A stretch of 34,421 nucleotides of DNA, from NCBI GenBank assembly GCA_024276815.1, contig JAJRWM010000118.1, forward strand, positions 1 through 34,421, in the 5' to 3' direction. The position numbers and the translations under genes are program-made. Below the pieces are notes generated by a model. It searched no databases. It was not told where the DNA came from and was given only the letters and a program-made list of their open reading frames with translations. The DNA comes from a bacterium (lineage in GTDB: Bacteria; JACRDZ01; JAJRWM01). Positions 18,930 through 28,359 of the stretch are shown here, in pieces (the stretch's first letter is position 1; each line of letters starts with the position of its first letter).

Positions 18930-21056
18930 CTACCCGGTTGATAACTTGACGCCGATGTTCAAATCCCAGCTTTCTTCTCGTGCCAGGCTCATTTTAAAAG
19001 AGGGGAAAACCACCGTGCTCTGGTAGACCTTTTCCAGCCCGGCCTCCGAATTGGAAACCGTTTCAATGGGGAAAACCCAGAGCGCGGCTTCGCTGTCCAG
19101 TTGGAAGTCAAGCTGCCAGTTTTCCCTGATATCCTCAATGTGAAACTCCCGGGTGTTTAAAAACTCCCGGGTTCGGTTAAATGATACCTTGTCACAACCG
19201 ACCCGAACAAATTCCTCGGCCTCGCTGGCGCCAATAAAACTGAAATTCATTTCCGGCCCCCACCAAAGCTCCAGTTTTTCCCCGCTTAAATTTGTTATCC
19301 GGTAAATGATACTAAAAGCTTCGCTCTGATTCCAGACAATTGTCTTTTTTACTTCCACCGGGTATTTTTTCCCCGAACGCCAGACGCTTCCCCGGCGGGT
19401 CATAATTAACCGAATGCCGCCGGGGTCTTTTTCCAGCGAAAAGGTGTAGGGCTGATTGACAAAATCACCTTCTTCATTATGCCTGCATTTCTGGAAGGAA
19501 CTGAAATCGCTGCCCCAACCCAGAAAATGATCCAGCAGCGAAGCGCGGCGGTACCAGTCGTAAAAAAGTTTGTTTTCCAGCCCGTCTTCCTTGACCTTGA
19601 CCAGATCGTGAATACTGGCGACTTCCTGGTCCCGCTGAGCGTCCTGGTTAAGCTCCCTGAGCTTTCGGTGGTAAGCCTCCTCGCGCCTGGTCAGGGTGTT
19701 TAAAATATTCAGGCGTTTGGCCTTGATGTCCCATTCATAGAGCATCCCACCCAGCGCCGGGGCCAGGTAAAGATTTTGCCGCGCGTTCCGCAAAAGGACT
19801 TCATTGTGCCCATCCTGATTAATATCCAACTCCGTTGAAAGGCACCACTCTTTACCAGGCTGTTCCGCCGAGTCCAGCTTGAGTTCGGCCTCGATTAAAT
19901 GCCGGTAGGTCGCGTAGCGCAGGTGCTTGAGGTAAAGCCCGCCGAACGCCCCGTGCCAGTAGGGACAGTTGCATTGAGCCTGCCATAACTCCCGCAAAGC
20001 GGCTTCCCGTTCTGCCCGCGAGAGAGCTTTGCTGTTATGTATCCGGCCGCTTAAGTAATACATCTTCTTGTGGAGATCATTGCTTTCCGGGTACTTAACC
20101 AGGAAGTTGCGCCAAAACCCGGCGCCCACCAGGGATTGATAGCATTGCCAAAGACCGCCCGCCTTCAATTCATCCTTGAATTGTTCCAGCTTCAGCAAGG
20201 TTTTGGTTGGCAAGGCCCATTCCATCATCTCGGTATAAGAAGCTGTCGGCAGGTAAACTCTTCCCCGGGGTGGATAATCAGATAAATATTCAGAAAAAGT
20301 GGTGGTTTCGATCAGGTCGGTGTTTTCGGACAGCATCGTGAAAAATCTTTCCAGCCATTTTTCGTGGTAGACCCATTGATGGGTGCCCGGCCAGTTGCCC
20401 AGTTTTTCACCGTCATCGGCAATGACAATCAGGGTGGATTCATCCTCGCCGGCCAGTTCCTGTAAATATTCCCGGGTTTTTTCCGGCTGCTGAAACGGGA
20501 TCAGGTAACGGAGTTTCTCGCTGATGGGGAAAACGTTTAACGGAAAACCCTCTTCTTCAGTGATAAACATGCCCAGTAAATCACGCTCGGATAAACCGAC
20601 CGCCTTGAAATGGGAATCATCGACAACGACATATTCCAGGCCGGCCTCACTGATGGTTTTAGGCAGACCCGGTTCCCAGACCCTTTCCGCCAGCCAGATA
20701 CCACGGGGCTGACAGTTGAAATTCTCGGCCAAAAAACGGTTGGTCAGTTCCAGTTGCCCCTGACGATCGGCGGGAGGTATGGAAGGCAGAACAGGCTCAA
20801 AGAAGCCGCCGCCCATCAACTCCAACTGACCGCTTTGATGCAGCGCCCTCAATCGTTCAATAAAATCAGGATGTTTGTCCCGGAACCATTCCCAGAGAAT
20901 GCCGGTATAGTGTAAAGTCATTTTAATGCGGGGGAATTTCTCTATCACGTCGAGAAAGGGCTGGTAGGCTTTGATGAAAGCCTCTTCCAGAACGAAGCCG
21001 AAATTACCAACCGGCTGATGGTTATGAAAAGCGAGAATAAATTTAATTTTTTTCAT
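18930..21056 (-). CDS. GH57 alpha-amylase / 4-alpha-glucanotransferase-like protein (with DUF1925/1926-like C-terminus)
   Basis: FILAFHNHQPVGNFGFVLEEAF, ELMGGGFFEPVLPSIPPADRQGQ, GIWLAERVWEPGLPKTISEAGLEYVVVDDSHF, long beta-rich C-terminus. Confidence 0.92.
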   Translation of the reverse strand: MKKIKFILAFHNHQPVGNFGFVLEEAFIKAYQPFLDVIEKFPRIKMTLHYTGILWEWFRDKHPDFIERLRALHQSGQLELMGGGFFEPVLPSIPPADRQGQLELTNRFLAENFNCQPRGIWLAERVWEPGLPKTISEAGLEYVVVDDSHFKAVGLSERDLLGMFITEEEGFPLNVFPISEKLRYLIPFQQPEKTREYLQELAGEDESTLIVIADDGEKLGNWPGTHQWVYHEKWLERFFTMLSENTDLIETTTFSEYLSDYPPRGRVYLPTASYTEMMEWALPTKTLLKLEQFKDELKAGGLWQCYQSLVGAGFWRNFLVKYPESNDLHKKMYYLSGRIHNSKALSRAEREAALRELWQAQCNCPYWHGAFGGLYLKHLRYATYRHLIEAELKLDSAEQPGKEWCLSTELDINQDGHNEVLLRNARQNLYLAPALGGMLYEWDIKAKRLNILNTLTRREEAYHRKLRELNQDAQRDQEVASIHDLVKVKEDGLENKLFYDWYRRASLLDHFLGWGSDFSSFQKCRHNEEGDFVNQPYTFSLEKDPGGIRLIMTRRGSVWRSGKKYPVEVKKTIVWNQSEAFSIIYRITNLSGEKLELWWGPEMNFSFIGASEAEEFVRVGCDKVSFNRTREFLNTREFHIEDIRENWQLDFQLDSEAALWVFPIETVSNSEAGLEKVYQSTVVFPSFKMSLAREESWDLNIGVKLSTG

Positions 21057-21098
21057 CTGAATTCACCAGAGTCCCTTTCCGGTTAATTAGAGCAGTTT

Positions 21099-21572
21099 CT
21101 ACAAATAGCGCATGACTTCAATTCTCTCATCCGTGGGCACAGCCCGTCCCTCTATCTCAATGCCCATGGAGGCCAGTTCTTTGAAAACGTTCACGTCCTC
21201 CGGTCCCACCGAGATGTATTTCAGGATCTGTCTTTTCCCCTCGGAGTAATGCATGCCCCCAACATTGACGCTTTTGAGAGGCACTCCCTTCTTGATGAAA
21301 CCCAGGACATCCGCCGGTCGGGCGAAAAGCGCCAGGGTCTTGGCCTTGTCAAAAGCATGATCTTTCACCATCCGGGCGGCCGCGTCAATACTTTTAATGC
21401 TTACCTTGATGGATGACGGCACGGCCATACAACAAAGTTTTTTCTGCATCTCATTCTGGCTGACCGCGTCGTTAACCAGCAAAATATGTTCTATTTTCAG
21501 CAGGCGCGCCCAGCCTTCAACCACCTGACCGTGAATCATCCGGTCGTCAATTCTAATCAGCACAAGACTCAT
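21099..21572 (-). CDS. PTS mannose/fructose/sorbose family EIIB
   Basis: LVLIRIDDRMIHGQVVEGWARLLKIEHILLVNDAVSQNEMQK. Confidence 0.95.
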   Translation of the reverse strand: MSLVLIRIDDRMIHGQVVEGWARLLKIEHILLVNDAVSQNEMQKKLCCMAVPSSIKVSIKSIDAAARMVKDHAFDKAKTLALFARPADVLGFIKKGVPLKSVNVGGMHYSEGKRQILKYISVGPEDVNVFKELASMGIEIEGRAVPTDERIEVMRYL

Positions 21573-21972
21573 GATAACGTCGCCACTCCTCTTTCAGATC
21601 AGTAATACTGCTTAGGCCTTTTTCCCTGATTTTACCAGCCAGCGCCTTAAGATCGTTACTTTGCCGGCCGGTCATTAAACTGATTACCATCGGCAGGTTG
21701 ACCCCGGCCAGGATCTCGACCCGGCACTCATCAATCAAGGTTAAAGCCACGTTCCCCGGCGTGCCTCCCATGATGTCCACCAGCAACAGGACCCCGTTGC
21801 CGTCGTCGAGCCGGGCGATTGCCTCAACCAGGCGTTCCCTTAAATCCAGGGGGCCTTCGCCGGGATGAAACGCCAGCGCTTCAACTCCTTCAATCGCGCC
21901 GACAATATTTTTCGCGGCCTTTAAAAGGCTTTCGCCTATGCTGCCATGTGTTACCAATAACACGCCAATCAT
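21553..21972 (-). CDS. PTS mannose family EIIA
   Basis: MIGVLLVTHGSIGESLLKAAKNIVG, LLLVDIMGGTPGNVAL, ILAGVNLPMVIS. Confidence 0.94.
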   Translation of the reverse strand: MIGVLLVTHGSIGESLLKAAKNIVGAIEGVEALAFHPGEGPLDLRERLVEAIARLDDGNGVLLLVDIMGGTPGNVALTLIDECRVEILAGVNLPMVISLMTGRQSNDLKALAGKIREKGLSSITDLKEEWRRYHESCAD

Positions 21973-23234
21973 ACTAAAATCTCCTCAGTTCCGCCGCCCC
22001 TGTTCTTAAGCCAGAGGTCAAAGATCGCGCTGGCCAGTTTTTCTCCATCATGCCGCACATGGTCGGCCTGACTGATTATCGGTTCGCTGATTACCTTCAC
22101 TCCCATAGCCTCAAGACTCTCCCGGTCAGCCCTGACCGGCCGGGCGCCTTCGCTTTGATACTTGCTGAGCAGGCTTTCAGGTATGGGCGCGTTGTTGACA
22201 ATTATATGGTCAATCAGTTTAACCTTAACATGACGGCTGATCGCCGAAAAATGATCTTCGGCGTTAAAATCCGTACTTTCTCCCGGCTGGGTCATGATGT
22301 TGCTGACATATATTTTCAAAGCCCGGCTCCGGGTAATCGCCTCCGGCATCCCCTTAACCAGCAAGTTGGGTATCACGCTGGTGTATAGACTGCCCGGTCC
22401 CATTATAATAATGTCCGCTTCGGCTATCTGGGCTGAAACCTCAGGATTAACCCGGCAGTCCCCGGGCAACAATTCCAAACGTTCGATAGTTTTTCTCTGC
22501 CTGGGGATTTGCGCTTCCCCAATTATATCCGTGCCGTCAGTGAAAAAAGCTTTTAACCGTATATTGGCGGTCGTGACCGGTATTACCCGGCCCCGAATGG
22601 AGAGAATTTTACACGACTGGCGCACCGCCTCCTCAAAATCGCCGACCACAGAAGTCAGGGCGGCGATAAACAGGTTGCCGAAGTTATGCCCGCTGATGTT
22701 GGCCTCTTCGCCGAAACGGTACTGAAACAGTTTGCCCATCAACGGCTCCGCGTCGGCCAGAGCGATCAGGCAATTCCTGATATCGCCCGGCGGCGGGATA
22801 TTCATATCTTTCCTTAACTTGCCGCTCGAACCTCCATCATCGGAAACGGCTACCACGGCCGTTATGTTACTGGTAAACTCCTTGATGCCGCGCAAAACTA
22901 CCGGCAGACCGGTGCCGCCGCCAATGGCTACGACCTTCGGTCCCTTTTTCAACAACCGCTGACGGTAGACAATGTCAACCAGGTTTCCCTTGCCGGGAGC
23001 AACCTGGGTGATCACGGAACCGGTCAGACGGCTGATGCCTATCAGGACAACAATTAGCCCGCCGCCGAGCAAGAGCAGGTTGACATAATCACGGGGCTGA
23101 GCGCCCAGCAAAGCCTCCTTGAACCCGGTCAGTTCCTCGGCGAAACTAAAGGCGATCATGAATAAACCGGCGAAAATCAGCAAAACCCAGCGTTTGACAT
23201 GCATGCCCGGGTATAACCAGGTAAAACGTTTCAT
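21969..23234 (-). CDS. yvcK: YvcK/GlmR gluconeogenesis-factor-like protein with N-terminal TM segments
   Basis: PKVVAIGGGTGLPVVLRGIKEFTSNITAVVAVSDDGGSSGKLRKDMNIPPPGDIRNCLIALAD; start trimmed to MKRFTWLYPG at 23234. Confidence 0.94.
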   Translation of the reverse strand: MKRFTWLYPGMHVKRWVLLIFAGLFMIAFSFAEELTGFKEALLGAQPRDYVNLLLLGGGLIVVLIGISRLTGSVITQVAPGKGNLVDIVYRQRLLKKGPKVVAIGGGTGLPVVLRGIKEFTSNITAVVAVSDDGGSSGKLRKDMNIPPPGDIRNCLIALADAEPLMGKLFQYRFGEEANISGHNFGNLFIAALTSVVGDFEEAVRQSCKILSIRGRVIPVTTANIRLKAFFTDGTDIIGEAQIPRQRKTIERLELLPGDCRVNPEVSAQIAEADIIIMGPGSLYTSVIPNLLVKGMPEAITRSRALKIYVSNIMTQPGESTDFNAEDHFSAISRHVKVKLIDHIIVNNAPIPESLLSKYQSEGARPVRADRESLEAMGVKVISEPIISQADHVRHDGEKLASAIFDLWLKNRGGGTEEILV

Positions 23235-23235
23235 G

Positions 23236-24120
23236 TCATTCTTTTCCCATGTCCCGGTAAAGAGTCTGGACCTCCAGTCCGCCGGCGGACAGATGGGCGG
23301 CGATCTCATCGCTGATAACAACGGAACGGTGTTTGCCGCCGGTGCAACCCACCGCGATATTTAAATAAGTTTTTCTCTCTTCTATGTATTTAGGCAATAA
23401 AAAATCAAGCAGGGCAAAAAATTTTTCCAGAAACTCCCGGGCTTCGTTCCGCGCAAGGACATATTCCTTGACATGTTTGTCCCGGCCGCTGAGAGACCGC
23501 AGTTCTCTGATATAAAACGGGTTAGGTAAAAAACGTAAATCCATGACCAGGTCAGCGTCCAGCGGCAGGCCGTATTTAAAACCAAAAGCGGTAACGGTTA
23601 CACTCAACATATTCTTGTTTTTTTCCGGGGCGAAATGTTGGAATATCCTGTTTTTGAGGGCTTTGATACTGAGATCGCTGGTATTGATAATCAGATTAGC
23701 CAGGCCCTTGATATCGCGGAGCTTGTTCTTTTCTTCGATAATGTTGTCAGAAATGTTGGTTTCCTTGGACCTCCAGGGATGGCTGCGGCGGGTTTCGGAA
23801 AAGCGTCTTAACAATACGTCGTCATGAGCTTCCAGAAAAAGAATCTCCGGTTCGATTCCCAGTTTCTTGACCTCTTCGAGGATCCTGGGCATCCGGTCAA
23901 AAATCAAGCCTTCCCGAATATCAATTACCAGGGCGACTCGCTTGATCTGGCCGCCCGGCTGCTTATACATCCGGGCAAACTTGGTCAATAACTGCAAGGG
24001 CAGATTGTCAACGCAAAAATAGCCGATATCCTCGAAAAACCTGATTACCTGGCTCTTCCCGGCTCCGGACTGACCGGTCACGATCACAAAGCGCTGATTA
24101 GTCACCTTTAATTTCCTCAA
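23236..24120 (-). CDS. rapZ: RNase adapter RapZ / YvcJ P-loop protein
   Basis: VTGQSGAGKSQVIRFFEDIGYFCVDNLP and AVGCTGGKHRSVVISDEIAAHL. Confidence 0.97.
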   Translation of the reverse strand: MRKLKVTNQRFVIVTGQSGAGKSQVIRFFEDIGYFCVDNLPLQLLTKFARMYKQPGGQIKRVALVIDIREGLIFDRMPRILEEVKKLGIEPEILFLEAHDDVLLRRFSETRRSHPWRSKETNISDNIIEEKNKLRDIKGLANLIINTSDLSIKALKNRIFQHFAPEKNKNMLSVTVTAFGFKYGLPLDADLVMDLRFLPNPFYIRELRSLSGRDKHVKEYVLARNEAREFLEKFFALLDFLLPKYIEERKTYLNIAVGCTGGKHRSVVISDEIAAHLSAGGLEVQTLYRDMGKE

Positions 24121-25060
24121 TCAGCTTCTTTTCCTCCTGCATCCAGCCAATTAAGCGCTCGTTAAATTCCCGCGCGGAGTGATAGCCCATCCGAATCAAA
24201 CGCTGGTTGAGGGCGGCGACTTCGATGATGGTGCTGATATTACGCCCGGGCTTGACCGGCACGGTAATCATGGGAACCTTGACGCCCAGCATCTCATAAT
24301 TTTCTTCCATGAGACCAATGCGGTCATAGGCTTTCTCCGCGTCCCAGTCTTCCAGTTGCACAACCAGGCCTACCCGCTCCTGATTCCTTACGGCGCGGGC
24401 GCCAAAAAGTTTGCTGATGTTGATAACGCCCAAACCGCGTATTTCCATATGATGGCGGATCAGTTCCGCGCCGTTGCCCATAAGGTATTTGCCGGCTTTG
24501 AGCTTGATATCCACGACATCGTCAGCCACCAGCCGGTGACCGCGGCTGATCAATTCCAGCGCGCACTCGCTTTTGCCGATGCCGCTCTTGCCGATTAACA
24601 GCACCCCGACCCCGTAAAGATCAACCAGCACCGCGTGGATGCTGGTGCGTGGTTCGAACTGCTTTTCCAGAAAATCATGGAGTTGCGGGATCAGCATGGA
24701 GCCGCCCAGACTGCTCCTGAGAACGGGAACAGCTTTCTTCTGAGCGATCTTTAATAGTTCGGAAGGCGGGGAGGCGTCAGAAATCAGGATAATACAAGGG
24801 ATGGGGGAACCGAGAATGCTCCCCAGATGCTCGCGCCGCTTTTTCGCGGAAAGCGTGGAGAGATAGCTTAATTCCCGCTTCCCCAATAATTGTAGCCGGT
24901 CACAGGGAAAGTTCTCCATGTAGCCGGCCAGAGCCAACCCCGGACGATTGATACCGGGAGCGAGTATCCGGTTCTGCAACCCAGCGTCGCCCGCCAAAAG
25001 AGTCAGCTCGAATTCATTGTCGCCTTTTGCTAATAAATCATCAACTTTAATGCCGCTCAA
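24098..25060 (-). CDS. hprK: HPr kinase/phosphorylase
   Basis: LIGKSGIGKSECALELISRGHRLVADDVVDI and MEIRGLGVINISKLFGARAVRNQERVGLVVQLEDWD. Confidence 0.97.
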   Translation of the reverse strand: MSGIKVDDLLAKGDNEFELTLLAGDAGLQNRILAPGINRPGLALAGYMENFPCDRLQLLGKRELSYLSTLSAKKRREHLGSILGSPIPCIILISDASPPSELLKIAQKKAVPVLRSSLGGSMLIPQLHDFLEKQFEPRTSIHAVLVDLYGVGVLLIGKSGIGKSECALELISRGHRLVADDVVDIKLKAGKYLMGNGAELIRHHMEIRGLGVINISKLFGARAVRNQERVGLVVQLEDWDAEKAYDRIGLMEENYEMLGVKVPMITVPVKPGRNISTIIEVAALNQRLIRMGYHSAREFNERLIGWMQEEKKLIEEIKGD

Positions 25061-25084
25061 TAATAACCCTTCCGTTTAAAGGGA

Positions 25085-25552
25085 TTACTTCAATTCTTCG
25101 GTTTCAATAATACGCATAATTTCATCGGCGGTTTCGGCGTTTCTCAACGCTTTACGGAAGTAAACATCCTTCAGGAAGCGGGAGATGCGGGCTAAAACCT
25201 TCAAATGAGTGCTGATCGCTTCCTGGGTAGTCGGCGCTACCAGCAAAAACAAAAGATGCACCGGCTCGCCATCCAGCGCGTCGAAACTAACACCCTGTTC
25301 AGAACGGGCAAACAACGCCACGACCCGCTCAACCACGTCACTCTTGCCATGAGGGATCGCGACTCCTTCACCGATTCCGGTGCTACCCAACTTTTCTCTC
25401 TCCTGCAGGACATCGATGACTTTCTCCGCGTCCGTGATTTCTCCATTCGCCACCAACTTGTCCACCATTTCCCTGATAGCGGCGTTTTTTTCCGTCGCGA
25501 CCAGGGAAGGGATAATCGCCTTCGGCGAGAGAAAATCCAAGATTTTAACCAT
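25085..25552 (-). CDS. ptsN: PTS EIIA, nitrogen/fructose type
   Basis: REKLGSTGIGEGVAIPHGKSDVVERVVALFAR, VHLLFLLVAPTTQEAISTHLKVLARISRFLKD. Confidence 0.93.
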   Translation of the reverse strand: MVKILDFLSPKAIIPSLVATEKNAAIREMVDKLVANGEITDAEKVIDVLQEREKLGSTGIGEGVAIPHGKSDVVERVVALFARSEQGVSFDALDGEPVHLLFLLVAPTTQEAISTHLKVLARISRFLKDVYFRKALRNAETADEIMRIIETEELK

Positions 25553-25567
25553 CTTCCAATCTGCCTC

Positions 25568-26104
25568 CTAATTTTTCGCTATAAGACCATAACTGCCATC
25601 AAAACGACGATAGACGACGTTTACCTGATTGTCCTCTGAATTAGTGAAGACAATGAAATCATCATGACTCGAGTCGAGCTGTATCATACCCTCCTTGACG
25701 CTCATGGGTTTGTCGGCGAAGCGGTCAACTCTGACCAGCCGCGGTTCGTCCGACTCGTCCGAAGGCTCATCGTCCATGATTATCCCGCCACTCCTGATAT
25801 GTTGAATATCTTTATGATTCTTTGATTTTATCTTGGCCTTGATCTTCTTTAACTGGCGCTCCATCCGGGCGACCGCCTTGTCAATGGAAACATAAAGATC
25901 GTTGCCTTTTTCCTCACCATACAGGAAAAGACCGCCGGCCGGCATTTTGATCTCGCAACATTGTAAATTCTTTTCTATTTTCAAAATCACGTGAGCTTCC
26001 ATAATATGGTCTAAATACTTGCTTAAACTGGAGATCTTCTTTTCCGTGTATTCTCTGATTGCCGGGGTTATTTCAAGATGACGACCGGTAATTCTGATTT
26101 GCAT
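25568..26104 (-). CDS. hpf: Long-form ribosome hibernation promoting factor
   Basis: MQIRITGRHLEITPAIREYTEKKISSLSKYLDHI plus C-terminal domain VRVDRFADKPMSVKEGMIQLDSSHDDFIVFTNSEDNQVNVVYRRFDGSYGLI; start trimmed to 26104. Confidence 0.95.
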   Translation of the reverse strand: MQIRITGRHLEITPAIREYTEKKISSLSKYLDHIMEAHVILKIEKNLQCCEIKMPAGGLFLYGEEKGNDLYVSIDKAVARMERQLKKIKAKIKSKNHKDIQHIRSGGIIMDDEPSDESDEPRLVRVDRFADKPMSVKEGMIQLDSSHDDFIVFTNSEDNQVNVVYRRFDGSYGLIAKN

Positions 26105-26162
26105 TTTTAAAAACTTCCTCCTCGCTCTTGTTAAAACTTTAATCATAACATGTTAAATCTAT

Positions 26163-26735
26163 TTAGGAAATAATTAACTTTTTATTTTTTTTCATCCGCC
26201 GCCGCCGCTGAGTCGAGTCAATCTTCAGCAGTTTGCGGTACTTGCCTACGGTGCGCCGGGCGATCTGCACGCCCTCGCGCTGTAAAAGGTTGGCTATCTC
26301 CTGGTCGCTGAGTGGCTTGGCGTCTGTCTCGGCCTCAATGATATGACGGATCCGGTCCATAACGCTTTTAACCGCCACTTCGCCGTTTTCACGTTTCAAG
26401 CCGCGGCCGAAAAAGAATTTCAGGGAAAACAGACCCCGTGGGGTCTGGACATATTTTTTCCGGGTAATACGACTGACCGTCGTTTCATGAACCCCGATCT
26501 CTTCCGCGACATCCCGCAAAGTCAAAGGCACCAGACGCGTCACCCCGAAATCAAAAAATCCCCGCTGCGCCCGCAAAACAGATTCCAGTACATTATATAA
26601 AGTGCTGTGTCTCCTCTTCAGCCCGTCCATCAACTGGCAGGCGGCTTGATACTTCTCTTCCAGAAATTTGCGCTCTTCCTTGTTCAACTCCTTTTTCTGA
26701 CCCAGGAGCTTGCGGTAAAAGGGATTTATCTTCAA
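26163..26735 (-). CDS. rpoN: RNA polymerase sigma-54 factor, C-terminal fragment (HTH and RpoN box)
   Basis: TLRDVAEEIGVHETTVSRITRKKYVQTPRGLFSLKFFF and ARRTVGKYRKLL (RpoN box); apparent start is TTG. Confidence 0.93.
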   Translation of the reverse strand: MKINPFYRKLLGQKKELNKEERKFLEEKYQAACQLMDGLKRRHSTLYNVLESVLRAQRGFFDFGVTRLVPLTLRDVAEEIGVHETTVSRITRKKYVQTPRGLFSLKFFFGRGLKRENGEVAVKSVMDRIRHIIEAETDAKPLSDQEIANLLQREGVQIARRTVGKYRKLLKIDSTQRRRRMKKNKKLIIS

Positions 26736-26750
26736 GCTGGAATGCCAGTT

Positions 26751-27578
26751 CTAGTTGATAATTATCTTGTAATCGCCGTCTTCTTCCACGATCTCGGCGT
26801 CGGGACTGATGTAATAGCGACAAGGATCCAGAAACTCCTGGCCGGGATGAGGATCGAGAGAAGTGATCTGGTTCACCGCTGCCATAACTTCCTTTTCATC
26901 CCGTTTAAGCTTGCGGGCGATGTCCTGGTAGCGATGAGCCGCCAGCTCTTTCAGGGTCACGTTGAGGATCTTCTCTATGAGGGCGTAATTCTCCGGATAT
27001 TTTACTTCCGCCTGGATTAAAAGACATTCCACCAGGTTGCGGGCGGCAATCCCGGGCGGACCAATCCGCTGAATGGCCCGGACGACTTTTTCAATCGTCG
27101 GCGCGTCAGCTTCCGTCACCTGTTCCAGTTCCTCCGACGATAACCTTAAATAACCCTCGTTATCCAGGTTACCCAGTATCTTCCAGGCGACTTCCTTTTC
27201 CCGCGGACTTAGTTTGCTGATCTTGATTTGCCATTCCAGTTCATCCCTGAGACCCGGCTCCCGACTTGGCTCGGCAATGTACATGTCCTCCGGAAGCTGC
27301 GAAAAAGGCTTATGGGTCGGGGACTCTTCGAGATAACGCAGCCATTCCTCGACGTCCTCAAGCTCATTCTTCTTTTGCGCGGGCTGACGACTTTCCAGTG
27401 AGACCAGGTCATCAGGCGGGGTTTCCCTTTCCAGTAGCGGATTATTCTCCAGTTCCGTCTGGATCCGGTTCTCCAGTTCCAGGAGGGAAAGCGGTAACAG
27501 TTCAATTAACTGCCGCAACTGGGGCGTCATGATCAATTGCTGGGTTAACTTCTGCTCCAGAACCAACTTCAATGACAT
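26751..27578 (-). CDS. rpoN: RNA polymerase sigma-54 factor, N-terminal fragment ending at an in-frame TAG
   Basis: LVLEQKLTQQLIMTPQLRQLIELLPLSLLELENRIQTELENNPLLE; ends DGDYKIIIN* where sigma-54 normally continues toward its DNA-binding domain. Confidence 0.93.
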   Translation of the reverse strand: MSLKLVLEQKLTQQLIMTPQLRQLIELLPLSLLELENRIQTELENNPLLERETPPDDLVSLESRQPAQKKNELEDVEEWLRYLEESPTHKPFSQLPEDMYIAEPSREPGLRDELEWQIKISKLSPREKEVAWKILGNLDNEGYLRLSSEELEQVTEADAPTIEKVVRAIQRIGPPGIAARNLVECLLIQAEVKYPENYALIEKILNVTLKELAAHRYQDIARKLKRDEKEVMAAVNQITSLDPHPGQEFLDPCRYYISPDAEIVEEDGDYKIIIN

Positions 27579-27606
27579 AGGCTATACCCTTTAAGCATTC
27601 GTTTAC

Positions 27607-28359
27607 TCACAGAGAAAAACTTTCTCCCAGGTAGATTTTCCTGGCGACGCTATCCCGAACGATCTCATCAGCCGTCCCATGCAGGTGTATTTTCCCCTGG
27701 TCCAGGATGTAGGCGCGATCAGTAATTGAAAGCGTCTCCCGGACATTATGGTCGGTGATTAAAATACCGATGCCTTTCTCTCTTAACAACCTGATAATTC
27801 TCTGGATATCGGCGACGGCTATCGGATCAATACCGGCGAATGGCTCGTCCAGCAAGAGAAAAGAGGGCGAGAGAACCAGCGCCCGGGTAATTTCCACCCG
27901 CCTTCTTTCCCCGCCGCTTAAGGTGTAAGCCATTTTATCCGCCAAAGACGTTAATTCCAGTTCTCCGAGCAGTTCAGCCAAACGCGCTTTCCGCTCATTT
28001 TCCGATAACGGCAAACGCTCCAATATTATATTTATATTATCACAAACGCTCAGTTTTTGGAAGATAGAAGTTTCCTGGGGCAAATATCCGATGCCCAGCC
28101 GCGCTCGTTGGTACATCGGCAAACGGGTGATTTCGAGGTCGTCAATCAGGATCTTCCCTCTCTCCGGTCTGACCAGGCCGACGATCATATAAAAAGTGGT
28201 GGTCTTACCGGCTCCATTGGGACCGAGAAGGCCGACAATTTCTCCGGGAGCGATGTCGATACTGACTTCGTTAACGACCTTACGCCGCTGATACGATTTG
28301 ACTAAATTGACCGCTTTAAGGACTCGTCGGGCTGCTGCCGGCTCCACTGGTCTGGTCAT
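27607..28359 (-). CDS. lptB: LPS export ABC transporter ATP-binding protein LptB
   Basis: [80 protein letters not shown]. Confidence 0.97.
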   Translation of the reverse strand: MTRPVEPAAARRVLKAVNLVKSYQRRKVVNEVSIDIAPGEIVGLLGPNGAGKTTTFYMIVGLVRPERGKILIDDLEITRLPMYQRARLGIGYLPQETSIFQKLSVCDNINIILERLPLSENERKARLAELLGELELTSLADKMAYTLSGGERRRVEITRALVLSPSFLLLDEPFAGIDPIAVADIQRIIRLLREKGIGILITDHNVRETLSITDRAYILDQGKIHLHGTADEIVRDSVARKIYLGESFSL

